DNA of 64,000 nt from Nonomuraea spiralis (GCF_014648435.1 NZ_BMRC01000036.1:16661-80660); one strand, 5' to 3'; shown: positions 42,884-50,991, counted from the stretch's first letter. Numbers and translations: made by a program. Notes: generated by a model from the letters alone, not told the origin.

Positions 42884-44050
42884 CAGGCTCGGCCGGGACG
42901 CCTTCTTGTCCCGCGCGCGGGGCCCGTACGACTCCAGCCACACGGGCGCGCCCACGACATGAGAGACCGCGGCGGGCCAGTCTGATACACCGTCCTCGTA
43001 GATCGGCGAGGCCCGCAGCAGCCGCGCCGTACGGTCCGGCTCGGCGAACGTGACGGGCCGGTCGTAACGCACGCACATGCGGGAGACGTCCGCGTCCAGG
43101 TGGGTGAGGGCCAGGCCGTCCACGCCGCCCGCCGCCTCGGCCGCGTACCGGTGGGCGACCGCGTCGAAGTGCCCGAGCCGGAACGCGCCCTGCCACGGCC
43201 CGGTCGTGTTGTGCGGCTCGGGCAGCTCCAGGGCGGGATCCTCGGTCACCAGGGGGCCGGGGCCGTGCCGGGTGGTGTAGGTCCGCAACACCCCGAGTCG
43301 TGCCGCCCCGGCGCCGTCCAGCAGCTCCAGCGCGTTGGCGAAGGTCGTCGTGCTCCACGTCGTGTACGGGTCGAACCCCCACCGCTCGTCCAGCAGCACC
43401 CCCTGAGCCCCCTCGAACACGACCGGCCCCCTCCTGACCAGCCCGTTCGTGTACGACGAGTCCACCAGCCGTACCCGCTCGGCGAACGCCCGGTAGACGG
43501 CCACGCAGTCCGCCACCGGCGGCCCGCCGACCCCCAGCGCCTCCCGCAGCACGGTCAGCTTGCGCGTCAGCTCGCGCGGCGCGTCCCCGGCCCGCGGCGC
43601 GAGCTCGCCGTGCTCCAGCCGGTACGCCATCGTCTCCCCGACGCCCATCCCGCACGACCCGTGCCGCGCCGCGCCGCGCGCCAGCTCCCGCCTCCGCCCG
43701 GCCTCCACGTGGTACGGCGTCGCCAGCAGGCAGTCGCGGTCCACCGTGAGCAGCCCGAAGGGGTCGGGCACGCCGAGCCGCGCCAGATGTTCCGCCTCGG
43801 CCGACAACGCCAGCGGATCAACCACCACGAACCTCGACAGATGCGTACGAACCCCTCGGAACGTCCCCGCCCCGAACTGCGCGAACGTGTGGTGCCGCCC
43901 GTCGTCCAGGACGACGTTGTGCCCGGCCTGCGCACCCCCGTTGAAGCGGACCACCGCGTGGACGGGCAGCGTGGCGCACGCCCAGTCCACGACGGTGCCC
44001 TTGCCGGCGTCGCCGTACCCGAGGTCGACGACGACGAGGTGCTCGTTCAC
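42878..44050 (-). CDS. divergent adenylosuccinate synthetase homologue
   Basis: A 390-residue protein clearly of the PurA fold but not normal PurA (~427). The P-loop reads LGYGDAGKGTVVDW (residues 10-23); usual GDEGKGK has become GDAGKGT. His44 in GGAQAGHNVVLDDG is kept. Later blocks are EGAQGVLLDERWGFDPYTT, YTTRHGPGPLVTED and HLDADVSRMCVRYDRP. The usual GVTTGRxRRxGW substrate block is replaced by NTTGPWQGAFRLGHFDAVAHRYA. It probably joins a different acid or nucleotide, or has a new role. GTG 44050 overlaps the VWA gene stop; it is the last gene of the four-gene operon. Confidence 0.85.
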   Translation of the reverse strand: MNEHLVVVDLGYGDAGKGTVVDWACATLPVHAVVRFNGGAQAGHNVVLDDGRHHTFAQFGAGTFRGVRTHLSRFVVVDPLALSAEAEHLARLGVPDPFGLLTVDRDCLLATPYHVEAGRRRELARGAARHGSCGMGVGETMAYRLEHGELAPRAGDAPRELTRKLTVLREALGVGGPPVADCVAVYRAFAERVRLVDSSYTNGLVRRGPVVFEGAQGVLLDERWGFDPYTTWSTTTFANALELLDGAGAARLGVLRTYTTRHGPGPLVTEDPALELPEPHNTTGPWQGAFRLGHFDAVAHRYAAEAAGGVDGLALTHLDADVSRMCVRYDRPVTFAEPDRTARLLRASPIYEDGVSDWPAAVSHVVGAPVWLESYGPRARDKKASRPSLR

Positions 44051-44982
44051 GGCCGCAGCCCGTCCAGCGGGTCGCCGGTGACCACCGTGCCGCGGTCGAG
44101 CCTGGCCAGTGCCCGCGACACCGACGCCCCGGCCGTCGAGCCCAGCTCGGCCAGGTCCTCCAGACCCTCGTCGAGGCCGATCGCGTCCTCGCCGAGCCCG
44201 ACGGTCAGCGCGATCGTCTCGCACACGGCGTCGAGGTCGTCCAGCTCCAGCACGTTCTGGCCGAGCAGGTCGCGCCAGGAGTCCAGCACCTCGGGGTCTC
44301 CGGCGTAGCTGGCCCCCTGGGGGAGGATGAAGTAGACGTCGTACTTGCGGGTCAGCTCGGCCATGATGTCGGCCACCCCGATCGGCGCGGCCAGGCGGTC
44401 GCCGACGAGGTCCTTGACCTGGCTCCTGGACACCCGCGGGTAGGGCATCTCGTCGCCGATGACGAACAGGTAGCCGCGCCTGCCGCGCTTCTCGTGGCAG
44501 TCGATCGAGGTGTGCCTGGCCATGAAGTACAGGGCCAGCTCGTAGGACTCGCGCTTCTGGCCGCCGCCCCCGCCCTCCAGCAGGATCAGGCCGAGCTGGT
44601 CGTCCATGCGGTTGTCGGACTCGAACTGGCCGACCTGGAGCGGCGCCCGGTCGCAGGTGGCGTCGCCGATCGCGCCGAACATGATCTGCGGGTCGGTGGC
44701 GTACCCCTTGCGCAGCAGCAGCCCGAGCAGGTCGGGCAGGCGGGTCTGCAGCGCGCGGGGGACCGACCGCATCGAGCCGGTCACGTCGAAGAGCACGGCG
44801 ACGGCCAGCGAGTCGGGGTGCTCGGCCGAGTCGCGGCTCTCCCGCGTCACGCCGAAGGGGTCGAGGTCGGGGTGGACCCGCCGGGCGCCGCCGTCGTTGT
44901 AGGCGAAGGCGCTGGCGCCGGTGGCCGCGCGGTAGCGCGCGGCGGAGTCGTAGACGTTCGTGGACCAGATTCCGCTGCCCAT
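44047..44982 (-). CDS. VWA-domain protein
   Basis: A 311-residue cytoplasmic protein with a von Willebrand A domain. The MIDAS metal site begins AVLFDVTGSM (D66-V-T-G-S70); other parts of the fold are DQLGLILLEGGGGGQKRESYELALYFMARH and RGYLFVIGDEMPYPRVS. The N-terminal GIWSTNVYDSAARYRAATGASAFAYND region precedes it. ATG 44982 with GGGAGG 5 bases before. It follows the J/kinase-like gene by 11 bases and overlaps the PurA-like gene by four. VWA proteins often assemble partners in a metal-dependent way; the target here is unknown. Confidence 0.88.
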   Translation of the reverse strand: MGSGIWSTNVYDSAARYRAATGASAFAYNDGGARRVHPDLDPFGVTRESRDSAEHPDSLAVAVLFDVTGSMRSVPRALQTRLPDLLGLLLRKGYATDPQIMFGAIGDATCDRAPLQVGQFESDNRMDDQLGLILLEGGGGGQKRESYELALYFMARHTSIDCHEKRGRRGYLFVIGDEMPYPRVSRSQVKDLVGDRLAAPIGVADIMAELTRKYDVYFILPQGASYAGDPEVLDSWRDLLGQNVLELDDLDAVCETIALTVGLGEDAIGLDEGLEDLAELGSTAGASVSRALARLDRGTVVTGDPLDGLRP

Positions 44983-44993
44983 GGCAGCCTCCC

Positions 44994-45848
44994 TCAAAGG
45001 TGGAGCGGACGGTACGTGCGGGGCCCGTACAGGTCGTCGAGCAGCTCGTCGAGCTCACGCAGCAACTCCCACGCGCCCGACGGCGGGCGCAGCAGGCAGC
45101 CGCGGACGAAGGCGCGCATCCGGCGCGGGCACGCGCCCATCAGGTGATCGACGCACCCGGTCAGGCCGGCGATGTCGGCGCGCTCGTCGAGCCGGTCGCC
45201 GTGGCACCAGTCGACGAGCACGAGCCCGTGGTCAAGGGGATGGACGAGGACGTGGCGGGGGAGCACGGCGCCGTGCGCGACGCCGGCCCGGTGGGCGAGC
45301 CCGGCGGCCACGAGCAGGCGCCGCCAGATCCAGGCCACGTCCCGGGGATCGAGGCCGGTGCCGACGTGTTCGAGGGTGACGAACCCGGCGGGCGCCCGGC
45401 TGATCACGTTCGCCTGCCGGACCACGCCGCCGCCGCGGTAGCGGAAGCTCGCGACGAGGCGGGGGACGTACGGCAGGAAGCGCGGATCGCCCTCGGCCGC
45501 GATCCGGCGCAGCGCGGCGGCCTCGCGGACCAGCAGCCGGCCGGCGGCCGGATCGCGGGCCACCTTGAGCAGCGAGTCCCGTTCGGCGCCGCGCCCGGCC
45601 GGGTAGAGCACGGCCGTGCCGCCCTTGTGCAGCGGCGGCCCGACCAGGAAGTCGCCGACCCGCTGCCCCCGGCGGTAGGTCTCCCAGAGCGCGACCAGCC
45701 GCTTGAACGCCTCCTCCCCGCCCGGCGCGAGATCGGGGTGCAGGGCCCTGGCCAGCCGCCGGTAGACGCGGGCGGGTGAGTCGCCCGCGAAGAGCTCCTG
45801 GGCCGACCGCGCCCCGTCGACGATCGCCGCCGCCCGCGCCGGGTTCAC
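44994..45848 (-). CDS. J-domain-like protein fused to a degenerate protein kinase
   Basis: A 284-residue protein. Residues ~24-60 (SPARVYRRLARALHPDLAPGGEEAFKRLVALWETYRRG) hold the HPD motif (37-39) and helix pattern of a J domain. A kinase-like domain follows: loop LVGPPLHKGGTAVLY, Lys95 in LLKVARD and Glu109, then the catalytic loop AHGAVLPRHVLV (residues 191-202), where the HRD Asp is lost, and DWC (213-215) instead of DFG. It may be a pseudokinase or use ATP differently. GTG 45848 overlaps the NUDIX stop by four bases. The combination with NUDIX and VWA genes suggests a multi-protein, nucleotide-sensing assembly. Confidence 0.82.
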   Translation of the reverse strand: MNPARAAAIVDGARSAQELFAGDSPARVYRRLARALHPDLAPGGEEAFKRLVALWETYRRGQRVGDFLVGPPLHKGGTAVLYPAGRGAERDSLLKVARDPAAGRLLVREAAALRRIAAEGDPRFLPYVPRLVASFRYRGGGVVRQANVISRAPAGFVTLEHVGTGLDPRDVAWIWRRLLVAAGLAHRAGVAHGAVLPRHVLVHPLDHGLVLVDWCHGDRLDERADIAGLTGCVDHLMGACPRRMRAFVRGCLLRPPSGAWELLRELDELLDDLYGPRTYRPLHL

Positions 45849-46576
45849 CGCACCTCCTCCTCCCGCGAGGGCCGCAGCAGCGCGGGGTGGAGCAGCCGGG
45901 CGTCGCCCGCGCGGTAGAGCTTGGCGCGCGGGCCGCCCCTGGGGCCGCCGGTCTCGGTGGTCTGGCCGGTGCTCTCGACGAACCCCGGGACGGACAGGAT
46001 CTTCCGGTGGAAGTTGCCCGCGTGCAGCGGGGTGCCCCACACGGTCTCGTAGATCAGCCGCAGGTCGGAGACGGTGAACTCGGCGCCGGCGAAGGCCGTG
46101 GCCAGCGGCGTGTACTCCAGCTTCGACCGGGCCCGCTCGACGCCGTCGGCCAGGATGCGGGCGTGGTCGAAGGCCAGCGGCGGCACGTCGTCGACCGGGT
46201 GCCACACGGCCGCCGCGGCGTCCGTACCGGCCTGGGGGTCGGGCAGGTCGGGGGCGAAGGCGAGGTAGGAGATCGACACCACCCGCATCCGCGGGTCGCG
46301 CCCGGGGCCGCCGTAGCTGGCGAGCTGCTCGATGTGCGCCGGCCTCGTGGCCACGCCGGTCTCCTCGGCCAGCTCGCGCACCGCCGCCTCGGCCAGGTCC
46401 TCGTCCGGCCTGATGAAGCCGCCGGGCAGCGCCCAACGGCCCGCGTACGGCTCCACGCCCCGCTCGACGATCAGGACGTGCAGCCGCCGGTCGCGTACGG
46501 TCAGCGCCACCACGTCCACGGTGACCGCGACCGGCGCGTAGAGCCGTGGGTTGTAACCGGCCAGGAACTCTTCCAT
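45845..46576 (-). CDS. NrtR-like NUDIX-domain transcriptional regulator
   Basis: A 243-residue protein made of an N-terminal NUDIX fold and a C-terminal winged helix, as in NrtR regulators of NAD metabolism that sense ADP-ribose. The NUDIX box is intact: G53-FIRPD-E59 ... R67-E-L-A-E-E-T-G (residues 53-75), so hydrolysis is possible, unlike several NrtR members where it is lost. Winged helix: FTVSDLRLIYETVWGTPLHAGNFHRKILSVPGFVESTG (about residues 165-205). ATG 46576. An imperfect 31-bp inverted repeat lies 19 bp upstream, likely its own operator. First gene of the four-gene operon. Confidence 0.88.
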   Translation of the reverse strand: MEEFLAGYNPRLYAPVAVTVDVVALTVRDRRLHVLIVERGVEPYAGRWALPGGFIRPDEDLAEAAVRELAEETGVATRPAHIEQLASYGGPGRDPRMRVVSISYLAFAPDLPDPQAGTDAAAAVWHPVDDVPPLAFDHARILADGVERARSKLEYTPLATAFAGAEFTVSDLRLIYETVWGTPLHAGNFHRKILSVPGFVESTGQTTETGGPRGGPRAKLYRAGDARLLHPALLRPSREEEVR

Positions 46577-46594
46577 CCCGCAGTCCTTCTCAAT

Positions 46595-46625
46595 CCGAGT
46601 AAATCTCTATCTGAGAATAACTCGG
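46595..46625. promoter_or_regulatory. inverted repeat, probable operator of the NrtR-like gene
   Basis: Arms CCGAGTAAATCTC (46595-46607) and GAGAATAACTCGG (46613-46625) match 11 of 13 as inverted copies, with spacer TATCT. The site is between the NrtR-like start at 46576 and the divergent Dabb gene at 46656. Confidence 0.75.
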
Positions 46626-46655
46626 AAGACGCGGGGATGTCGATAGGGTTGCCGC

Positions 46656-46949
46656 ATGATTCGTCACATCGTGTTGTTCACCTGGGCCGACGACGCCACC
46701 GACGAGCAGAAGGCCACGGTCGCGGCCGAGCTGGGCAAGCTGCCGGGAGTGATCCCGGAGCTAAGGGCGTACACGGTGGGGCCCGACGCGGGCATCAACG
46801 AAGGCAACCACGAGTTCGCCGTGGTCGCCGACTTCGACAGCGTGGACGACTACCTCGTCTACCGCGACCACCCGCGCCACCAAGCCGTGATCGCCGAGCA
46901 CATCAAGCCCATCGTGGCGGCCCGCGCCGCCGTGCAGCTCAGCCTCTAG
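46656..46949 (+). CDS. Dabb (stress-responsive A/B barrel) protein
   Basis: A 97-residue ferredoxin-like barrel protein. Signature: MIRHIVLFTWADDATDEQKATVAAELGKLPGVIPELRAYTVGPDAG, a middle FAVVADFDSVDDYLVYRDHPRHQAVIAEHIKPIV and end AVQL. Members act as small isomerases/cyclases or stress proteins of unknown substrate. ATG 46656; the NrtR-like operator lies upstream, so it may be coregulated. Its stop overlaps the convergent DUF6458 gene. Confidence 0.9.
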   Translation: MIRHIVLFTWADDATDEQKATVAAELGKLPGVIPELRAYTVGPDAGINEGNHEFAVVADFDSVDDYLVYRDHPRHQAVIAEHIKPIVAARAAVQLSL

Positions 46950-47170
46950 ATCTCCGGCGGGTTGTTCTCGCGGTGCATCAGCCGGTCCTCGGAGGTGCGC
47001 CCCCGCCGGGGCGCGAGCACGATGCTGAGCACGATGCCGACGCCTCCGACGATCATGAAGATGATGCCGACGATGTCCATGTGCACGCTCTGGCCGAACA
47101 CGTCCGGTTCGATGGCGAACCGCAGGATGGCGCCGAGCGTGAGGAAGAAGATGCTGACCCCGACACCCAT
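46946..47170 (-). CDS. DUF6458-type small membrane protein
   Basis: A 74-residue protein with two membrane helices (VSIFFLTLGAILRFAIE and MDIVGIIFMIVGGVGIVLSIVLAP) and a basic tail (RRGRTSEDRLMHRENN). This matches a common actinobacterial family with no known function. ATG 47170 has GGAGGTCGTC upstream. The Dabb gene converges on it. Confidence 0.85.
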   Translation of the reverse strand: MGVGVSIFFLTLGAILRFAIEPDVFGQSVHMDIVGIIFMIVGGVGIVLSIVLAPRRGRTSEDRLMHRENNPPEI

Positions 47171-47241
47171 GACGACCTCCAGGCAAAGACGAAGTACGCC
47201 CACGGTCATACCCGGGTATCGGTGATCACACCCTCACGGCG

Positions 47242-48180
47242 TCAGGCGAGACAGGACAATGGCCGCCCGCCGTTGTAGGCGATCATGTCCTGGATCGCCG
47301 CGGACACGTCGATCGGCGCGCCGGGCGGGCGTCCGTCCAGCTCGGCGTAGGCCCGGTGCAGGTTGCCCACGACGCGTTCGCGGTCGAGCAGCCCGCCCCA
47401 TTCGCCGAGGTCGGTCTCCAGCGCCGCCTCCAGCGGCGTCAGCCCCGCCGCCCGGCCGCGCCGGGCGGTCTCCTGCACGAACCGCAGGTAGCCCTCGACG
47501 TGGTCGTAGACCTCCGGGCCGCACACCTCGCCGTGCCCGGGGACGATCGTCTGCGCGCCCAGCCCCCGCAACGTGTCCAGCGCCGCGATCGCCCCGGCCA
47601 CCGACCCCATCAGCACGAACGGCGTGCCGCCGTTGAACACCAGGTCGCCCGGGAACAACACCCGCCGCTCCGGGATCCAGACGATCGAGTCGTTGGTCGT
47701 GTGCGCGGCCGGCCCGACGTGCCGCACCTCGCAGCGCAGCTCGTCGGAGTAGAGGGTGACCCCCTCCGTGTACGTCAGGAACGGCGGCGCGACCTCCGTC
47801 GTCCCCCACACCACCTCCGCCGACCACGCCCCCCGGTACGACGGGACGCCCTCGGCCAGGATCTGGGCGCGTACGCCCTCGTGCCCGACGATCGTGGCCT
47901 CCGGGAACAGCCAGTTGCCGAAGGTGTGGTCGCCGTGGTGATGGGTGTTGACCAGCGTGGTGATCGGCCGGCCACTGACCTTGCCGACCGTCTCCCGCAG
48001 GTCACGGGTACGGCGCTCGGTCGAGCAGGCGTCCACGCAGATCACGCCGCGCCGGCCGGCCAGGAACCCGGTGTTGTTGATCCACCAGCTCCCGTCGGGC
48101 TGGACGTAGGCGTAGACGCCCTCGGAGACCTCTTCGACGCGCGGCGGGGGCAGGGGGTGGTCATGAGGTGAGGAGCTCAT
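47242..48180 (-). CDS. metallo-beta-lactamase-fold hydrolase
   Basis: A 312-residue binuclear metal hydrolase. The zinc motif is TLVNTHHHGDHTFGNW, with later ligands in VGPAAHTTNDSIVWIPERRVLFPGDLVF and IVPGHGEVCGPE. The start MSSSPHDHPLPPPRVEEVSEGVYAYVQPDG is polar, with no signal peptide, so the protein is cytoplasmic. Cyclase/dehydratase or glyoxalase-type activity on a secondary metabolite would fit this subgroup, but nothing here decides it. Followed downstream by DUF6458. Confidence 0.9.
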   Translation of the reverse strand: MSSSPHDHPLPPPRVEEVSEGVYAYVQPDGSWWINNTGFLAGRRGVICVDACSTERRTRDLRETVGKVSGRPITTLVNTHHHGDHTFGNWLFPEATIVGHEGVRAQILAEGVPSYRGAWSAEVVWGTTEVAPPFLTYTEGVTLYSDELRCEVRHVGPAAHTTNDSIVWIPERRVLFPGDLVFNGGTPFVLMGSVAGAIAALDTLRGLGAQTIVPGHGEVCGPEVYDHVEGYLRFVQETARRGRAAGLTPLEAALETDLGEWGGLLDRERVVGNLHRAYAELDGRPPGAPIDVSAAIQDMIAYNGGRPLSCLA

Positions 48181-48197
48181 GCCGGGAACCTAACAGG

Positions 48198-48228
48198 GAC
48201 GCCCGCCCCCGGAGCGGGAACGGGCGTC
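48198..48228. terminator. hairpin downstream of the acyl-CoA dehydrogenase gene
   Basis: GACGCCCG (48198-48205) pairs with CGGGCGTC (48221-48228); the inner bases can extend it. There is no T-run in the minus direction, so strength is uncertain. Confidence 0.55.
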
Positions 48229-48243
48229 ACGGGTGAAGCGGGC

Positions 48244-50049
48244 TCAGAAGGCCTCTTCGGGAAGCTCCATGAGGTCCTGGCCGGTGGCGGCGAGGACACG
48301 CCGCTCGGCCGACAGCCTCGGCAGCACGGTCGTGGCGAAGAACGACGCCGCGCCCACCTTGCCCTGGTAGAACGGGTCCTCGCCCTCGGCCAGCCGGGCC
48401 AGGGCCACCTCGGCCTGGCGTAGCAGCAGCCAGCCGATCACCAGGTCGCCCAGGGAGAGCAGGAACCGGGTGCTGTTCAGCCCGACCTTGTAGACCTCCT
48501 CCGGCTTCTCCAGCGAGCCGAGTGCCCAGCCGGCCATGGTGTCGCCCATGGCCTTGACCTCGACGGCGGCCTCGGCGAGCAGCTTGCGCTCCTCCTTGAG
48601 CCGGCCGTTGCCCGCCTCGGAGGCGGCGAACTCGTTGATCTCGGCGAGCAGCGCGCCGACCGCGGCGCCCTGGTTGCGCAGGATCTTTCTGAAGAACAGG
48701 TCGAGGCCCTGGATCGCGGTCGTGCCCTCGTACAGGGAGTCGATCTTGGCGTCGCGGATGTACTGCTCGATCGGGTAGTCCTGGAGGTAGCCGGAGCCGC
48801 CGAGCGTCTGCAGCGAGCGGGCCAGCAGCTCGTACGACCGCTCGGAGCCGACGCCCTTGACGAGGGGCAGCAGCAGGTCGTTCATGGCGTGCGCGTGCCG
48901 GTCGTCCGGGTCGATGAGGATCGTGTCCTGGAACGTGGCCGTGTAGAGGACCAGGGCCCGCATGCCCTCCGCGTACGCCTTCTGGAGCATCAGCTCGCGG
49001 CGCACGTCGGGGTGGTGGGTGATGGTCACCCGGGGCGCGCCCTTGTCGGCCATCTTGGTCAGGTCCGAGCCCTGGTAGCGGGACTTGGCGTAGTCGAGGG
49101 CGTTCAGGTAGCCGGTGGAGAGCGTGGCGATGGCCTTGGTGCCGACCATCATGCGGGCGTGCTCGATCACCATGAACATCTGCTTGATGCCCTCGTGCAC
49201 GTCGCCGACCAGCCAGCCGATCGCCGGGTGCTTGTCGCCGAAGGTGAGCTCGCAGGTCGTGGAGACCTTCAGGCCCATCTTCTTCTCGACGTTGGTGACG
49301 TAGACGCCGTTGCGCTCGCCCAGCTCGCCGCTCTCCAGGTCCACGTGGAACTTGGGCACCAGGAACATCGACAGGCCCTTGGTGCCGGGGCCGTGCCCCT
49401 CGGGGCGGGCCAGGACCAGGTGGAAGATGTTGTCGGACATGTCGTGCTCGGCGCTGGTGATGAAACGCTTGACGCCCTCGATGTGCCAGGTGCCGTCGGC
49501 CTGCTGCACGGCCTTGGCCCGGCCGGCGCCGACGTCCGAGCCCGCGTCCGGCTCGGTGAGCACCATCGTGGCGCCCCAGTTGTTCTCGATCGCCAGCTCG
49601 GCGAAGCGCTTCTGCTCCGGCGTGCCGACGTTCCACAGGGTGTAGGCGAAGTTGGGGCCCGCGGCGTACATGTACAGGGCCGGGTTCGAGCCGAGCACCA
49701 TCTCGGCGGTCGCCCAGGCGAGGCTGCGGGGGATGCCGGGGCCGCCCAGCTCGACGGGCAGGTCGAGGTGCGCCCAGCCGCCGTCCACCAGCGCCTTGAA
49801 CGACTTCTTGAAGCCGGCCGGCACCGTCACCGTGCTCGTCTCGGGGTCGAACACCGGCGGATTGCGGTCGCCCTCCTCGAAGGAGTCGGCGAGCACGCCG
49901 GTCGCCAGCCTGTTGACCTCGTCCAGGATGCTCCGCGCGACGTCCTCGTCGACTTCGGCGAAGGGCCCGGTGCCGAGGATCTCGCGTCGACCGAACACCT
50001 CGAAGAGGTTGAATTCCAGGTCACGCACGTTGCTCTTGTAATGGCCCAT
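48244..50049 (-). CDS. acyl-CoA dehydrogenase, ~600-residue type
   Basis: An FAD enzyme that forms the 2-enoyl bond in fatty acyl-CoA breakdown. At 601 residues it is the long bacterial form with a C-terminal extra domain. Seen: WAHLDLPVELGGPGIPRSLAWATAEM, MVLTEPDAGSDVGAGRAKAVQQADGTWHIEGVKRFITSAEHD, QTLGGSGYLQDYPIEQYIRDAKIDSLYEGTTAIQGLDLFFRKIL; the catalytic Glu is in YEGTT. The start MGHYKSNVRDLEFNLFEVFGR is typical. ATG 50049. It diverges from a methyltransferase gene with two palindromes between. Confidence 0.92.
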   Translation of the reverse strand: MGHYKSNVRDLEFNLFEVFGRREILGTGPFAEVDEDVARSILDEVNRLATGVLADSFEEGDRNPPVFDPETSTVTVPAGFKKSFKALVDGGWAHLDLPVELGGPGIPRSLAWATAEMVLGSNPALYMYAAGPNFAYTLWNVGTPEQKRFAELAIENNWGATMVLTEPDAGSDVGAGRAKAVQQADGTWHIEGVKRFITSAEHDMSDNIFHLVLARPEGHGPGTKGLSMFLVPKFHVDLESGELGERNGVYVTNVEKKMGLKVSTTCELTFGDKHPAIGWLVGDVHEGIKQMFMVIEHARMMVGTKAIATLSTGYLNALDYAKSRYQGSDLTKMADKGAPRVTITHHPDVRRELMLQKAYAEGMRALVLYTATFQDTILIDPDDRHAHAMNDLLLPLVKGVGSERSYELLARSLQTLGGSGYLQDYPIEQYIRDAKIDSLYEGTTAIQGLDLFFRKILRNQGAAVGALLAEINEFAASEAGNGRLKEERKLLAEAAVEVKAMGDTMAGWALGSLEKPEEVYKVGLNSTRFLLSLGDLVIGWLLLRQAEVALARLAEGEDPFYQGKVGAASFFATTVLPRLSAERRVLAATGQDLMELPEEAF

Positions 50050-50082
50050 GGGTGCAGATCTCCTTGAACCGAGGTCTTCATG

Positions 50083-50122
50083 TACTGGCGAGTAACCTTA
50101 CCCGCAATGCTACCCGCGGGTA
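50083..50122. promoter_or_regulatory. two palindromes in the acyl-CoA dehydrogenase promoter region
   Basis: TACTGGCGAGTA (50083-50094) is a near palindrome, and TACCCGCGGGTA (50111-50122) is a perfect one. They lie 34 to 73 bp upstream of the dehydrogenase start. The first resembles TetR-type fatty-acid regulators' sites; this is inference. Confidence 0.45.
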
Positions 50123-50125
50123 ACC

Positions 50126-50950
50126 ATGGCCATGCATGGCATGCTCGACTCCATGGACGCCGAAGAACTCGCCGCCAGGTGGCGGGAACGCCTGGAATCC
50201 TGGGCCATCCCCGAGTGGATCCTGGCCAAGGCCCCGGCTGATCCGTGGAGCCATTCGCCGGCCAGGTTCGCGGCCCGTACCGACCGGGCGCTGGCCGAGT
50301 CCGACGACGGCCCCACCATGACCCGGCTCGCCGAGGCGCTGCCCGACAAGGGCACGCTCCTCGACGTCGGCTCGGGCCCCGGCGCCGCGTCACTGCCGCT
50401 GCGCGAGCGCATCGGCCATCTGTACGCGGTCGACACCTCGGCGCCCATGCTGGAGGGCCTGACGGCCAGGGCGATGAACCTGGGCGTGCCAGTCACCGCC
50501 GTCGAGGGACGCTGGCCCGACGTGGGCGACCAGGTGCCGCAGGTCGACGTGTCCGTCGCCGCCCACGTGGTCTACAACGTGCCCGACCTGGCGGAGTTCC
50601 TGGTGGCGCTCGACCGCCACACCCGCGGCCGGGTGGTGCTCGAACTCCCGCACCGCCACCCCATGAGCTGGATGACGCCGCTCTGGCAACACTTCCACGG
50701 CGTCGACCGCCCGGTCCGGCCCATCGCCGAAGATTGCGTCGCGCTGGCCGCGGCGCTGGGCTTCCGGGTGCGCGTGGAGGAGCGGGAAGCGCCCCTGGAA
50801 CGATTCAGCTCGGTCGAGGAACTGGCCGAGAGCGCCTGCCGCCGGGTGTGCCTCGATCCGTCCAGGGTGGCGGAGGTGGCCGAGACGGCCGTCGAACTGG
50901 GCATGTGGCCGGTGCCCCGCGACCGCTGGGTCACGGTCTGGTGGGAATGA
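50126..50950 (+). CDS. SAM-dependent methyltransferase
   Basis: A 274-residue class I methyltransferase (start may be one of several ATGs at 50126, 50132, 50141, 50153). SAM site TLLDVGSGPGAASLPLRERIGHLYAVDTSAPML with acidic Asp after the second strand, and later VDVSVAAHVVYNVPDLAEFLVAL and GRVVLELPHRHPM. The N-terminal LAARWRERLESWAIPEWILAKAP helices resemble the family of methyltransferases with cap helices. Substrate unknown. Followed by the guanidine riboswitch. Confidence 0.8.
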   Translation: MAMHGMLDSMDAEELAARWRERLESWAIPEWILAKAPADPWSHSPARFAARTDRALAESDDGPTMTRLAEALPDKGTLLDVGSGPGAASLPLRERIGHLYAVDTSAPMLEGLTARAMNLGVPVTAVEGRWPDVGDQVPQVDVSVAAHVVYNVPDLAEFLVALDRHTRGRVVLELPHRHPMSWMTPLWQHFHGVDRPVRPIAEDCVALAAALGFRVRVEEREAPLERFSSVEELAESACRRVCLDPSRVAEVAETAVELGMWPVPRDRWVTVWWE

Positions 50951-50991
50951 TCCGGTTTCCTGGGTCGTTTTACGACATGAGCTGACCGCTC

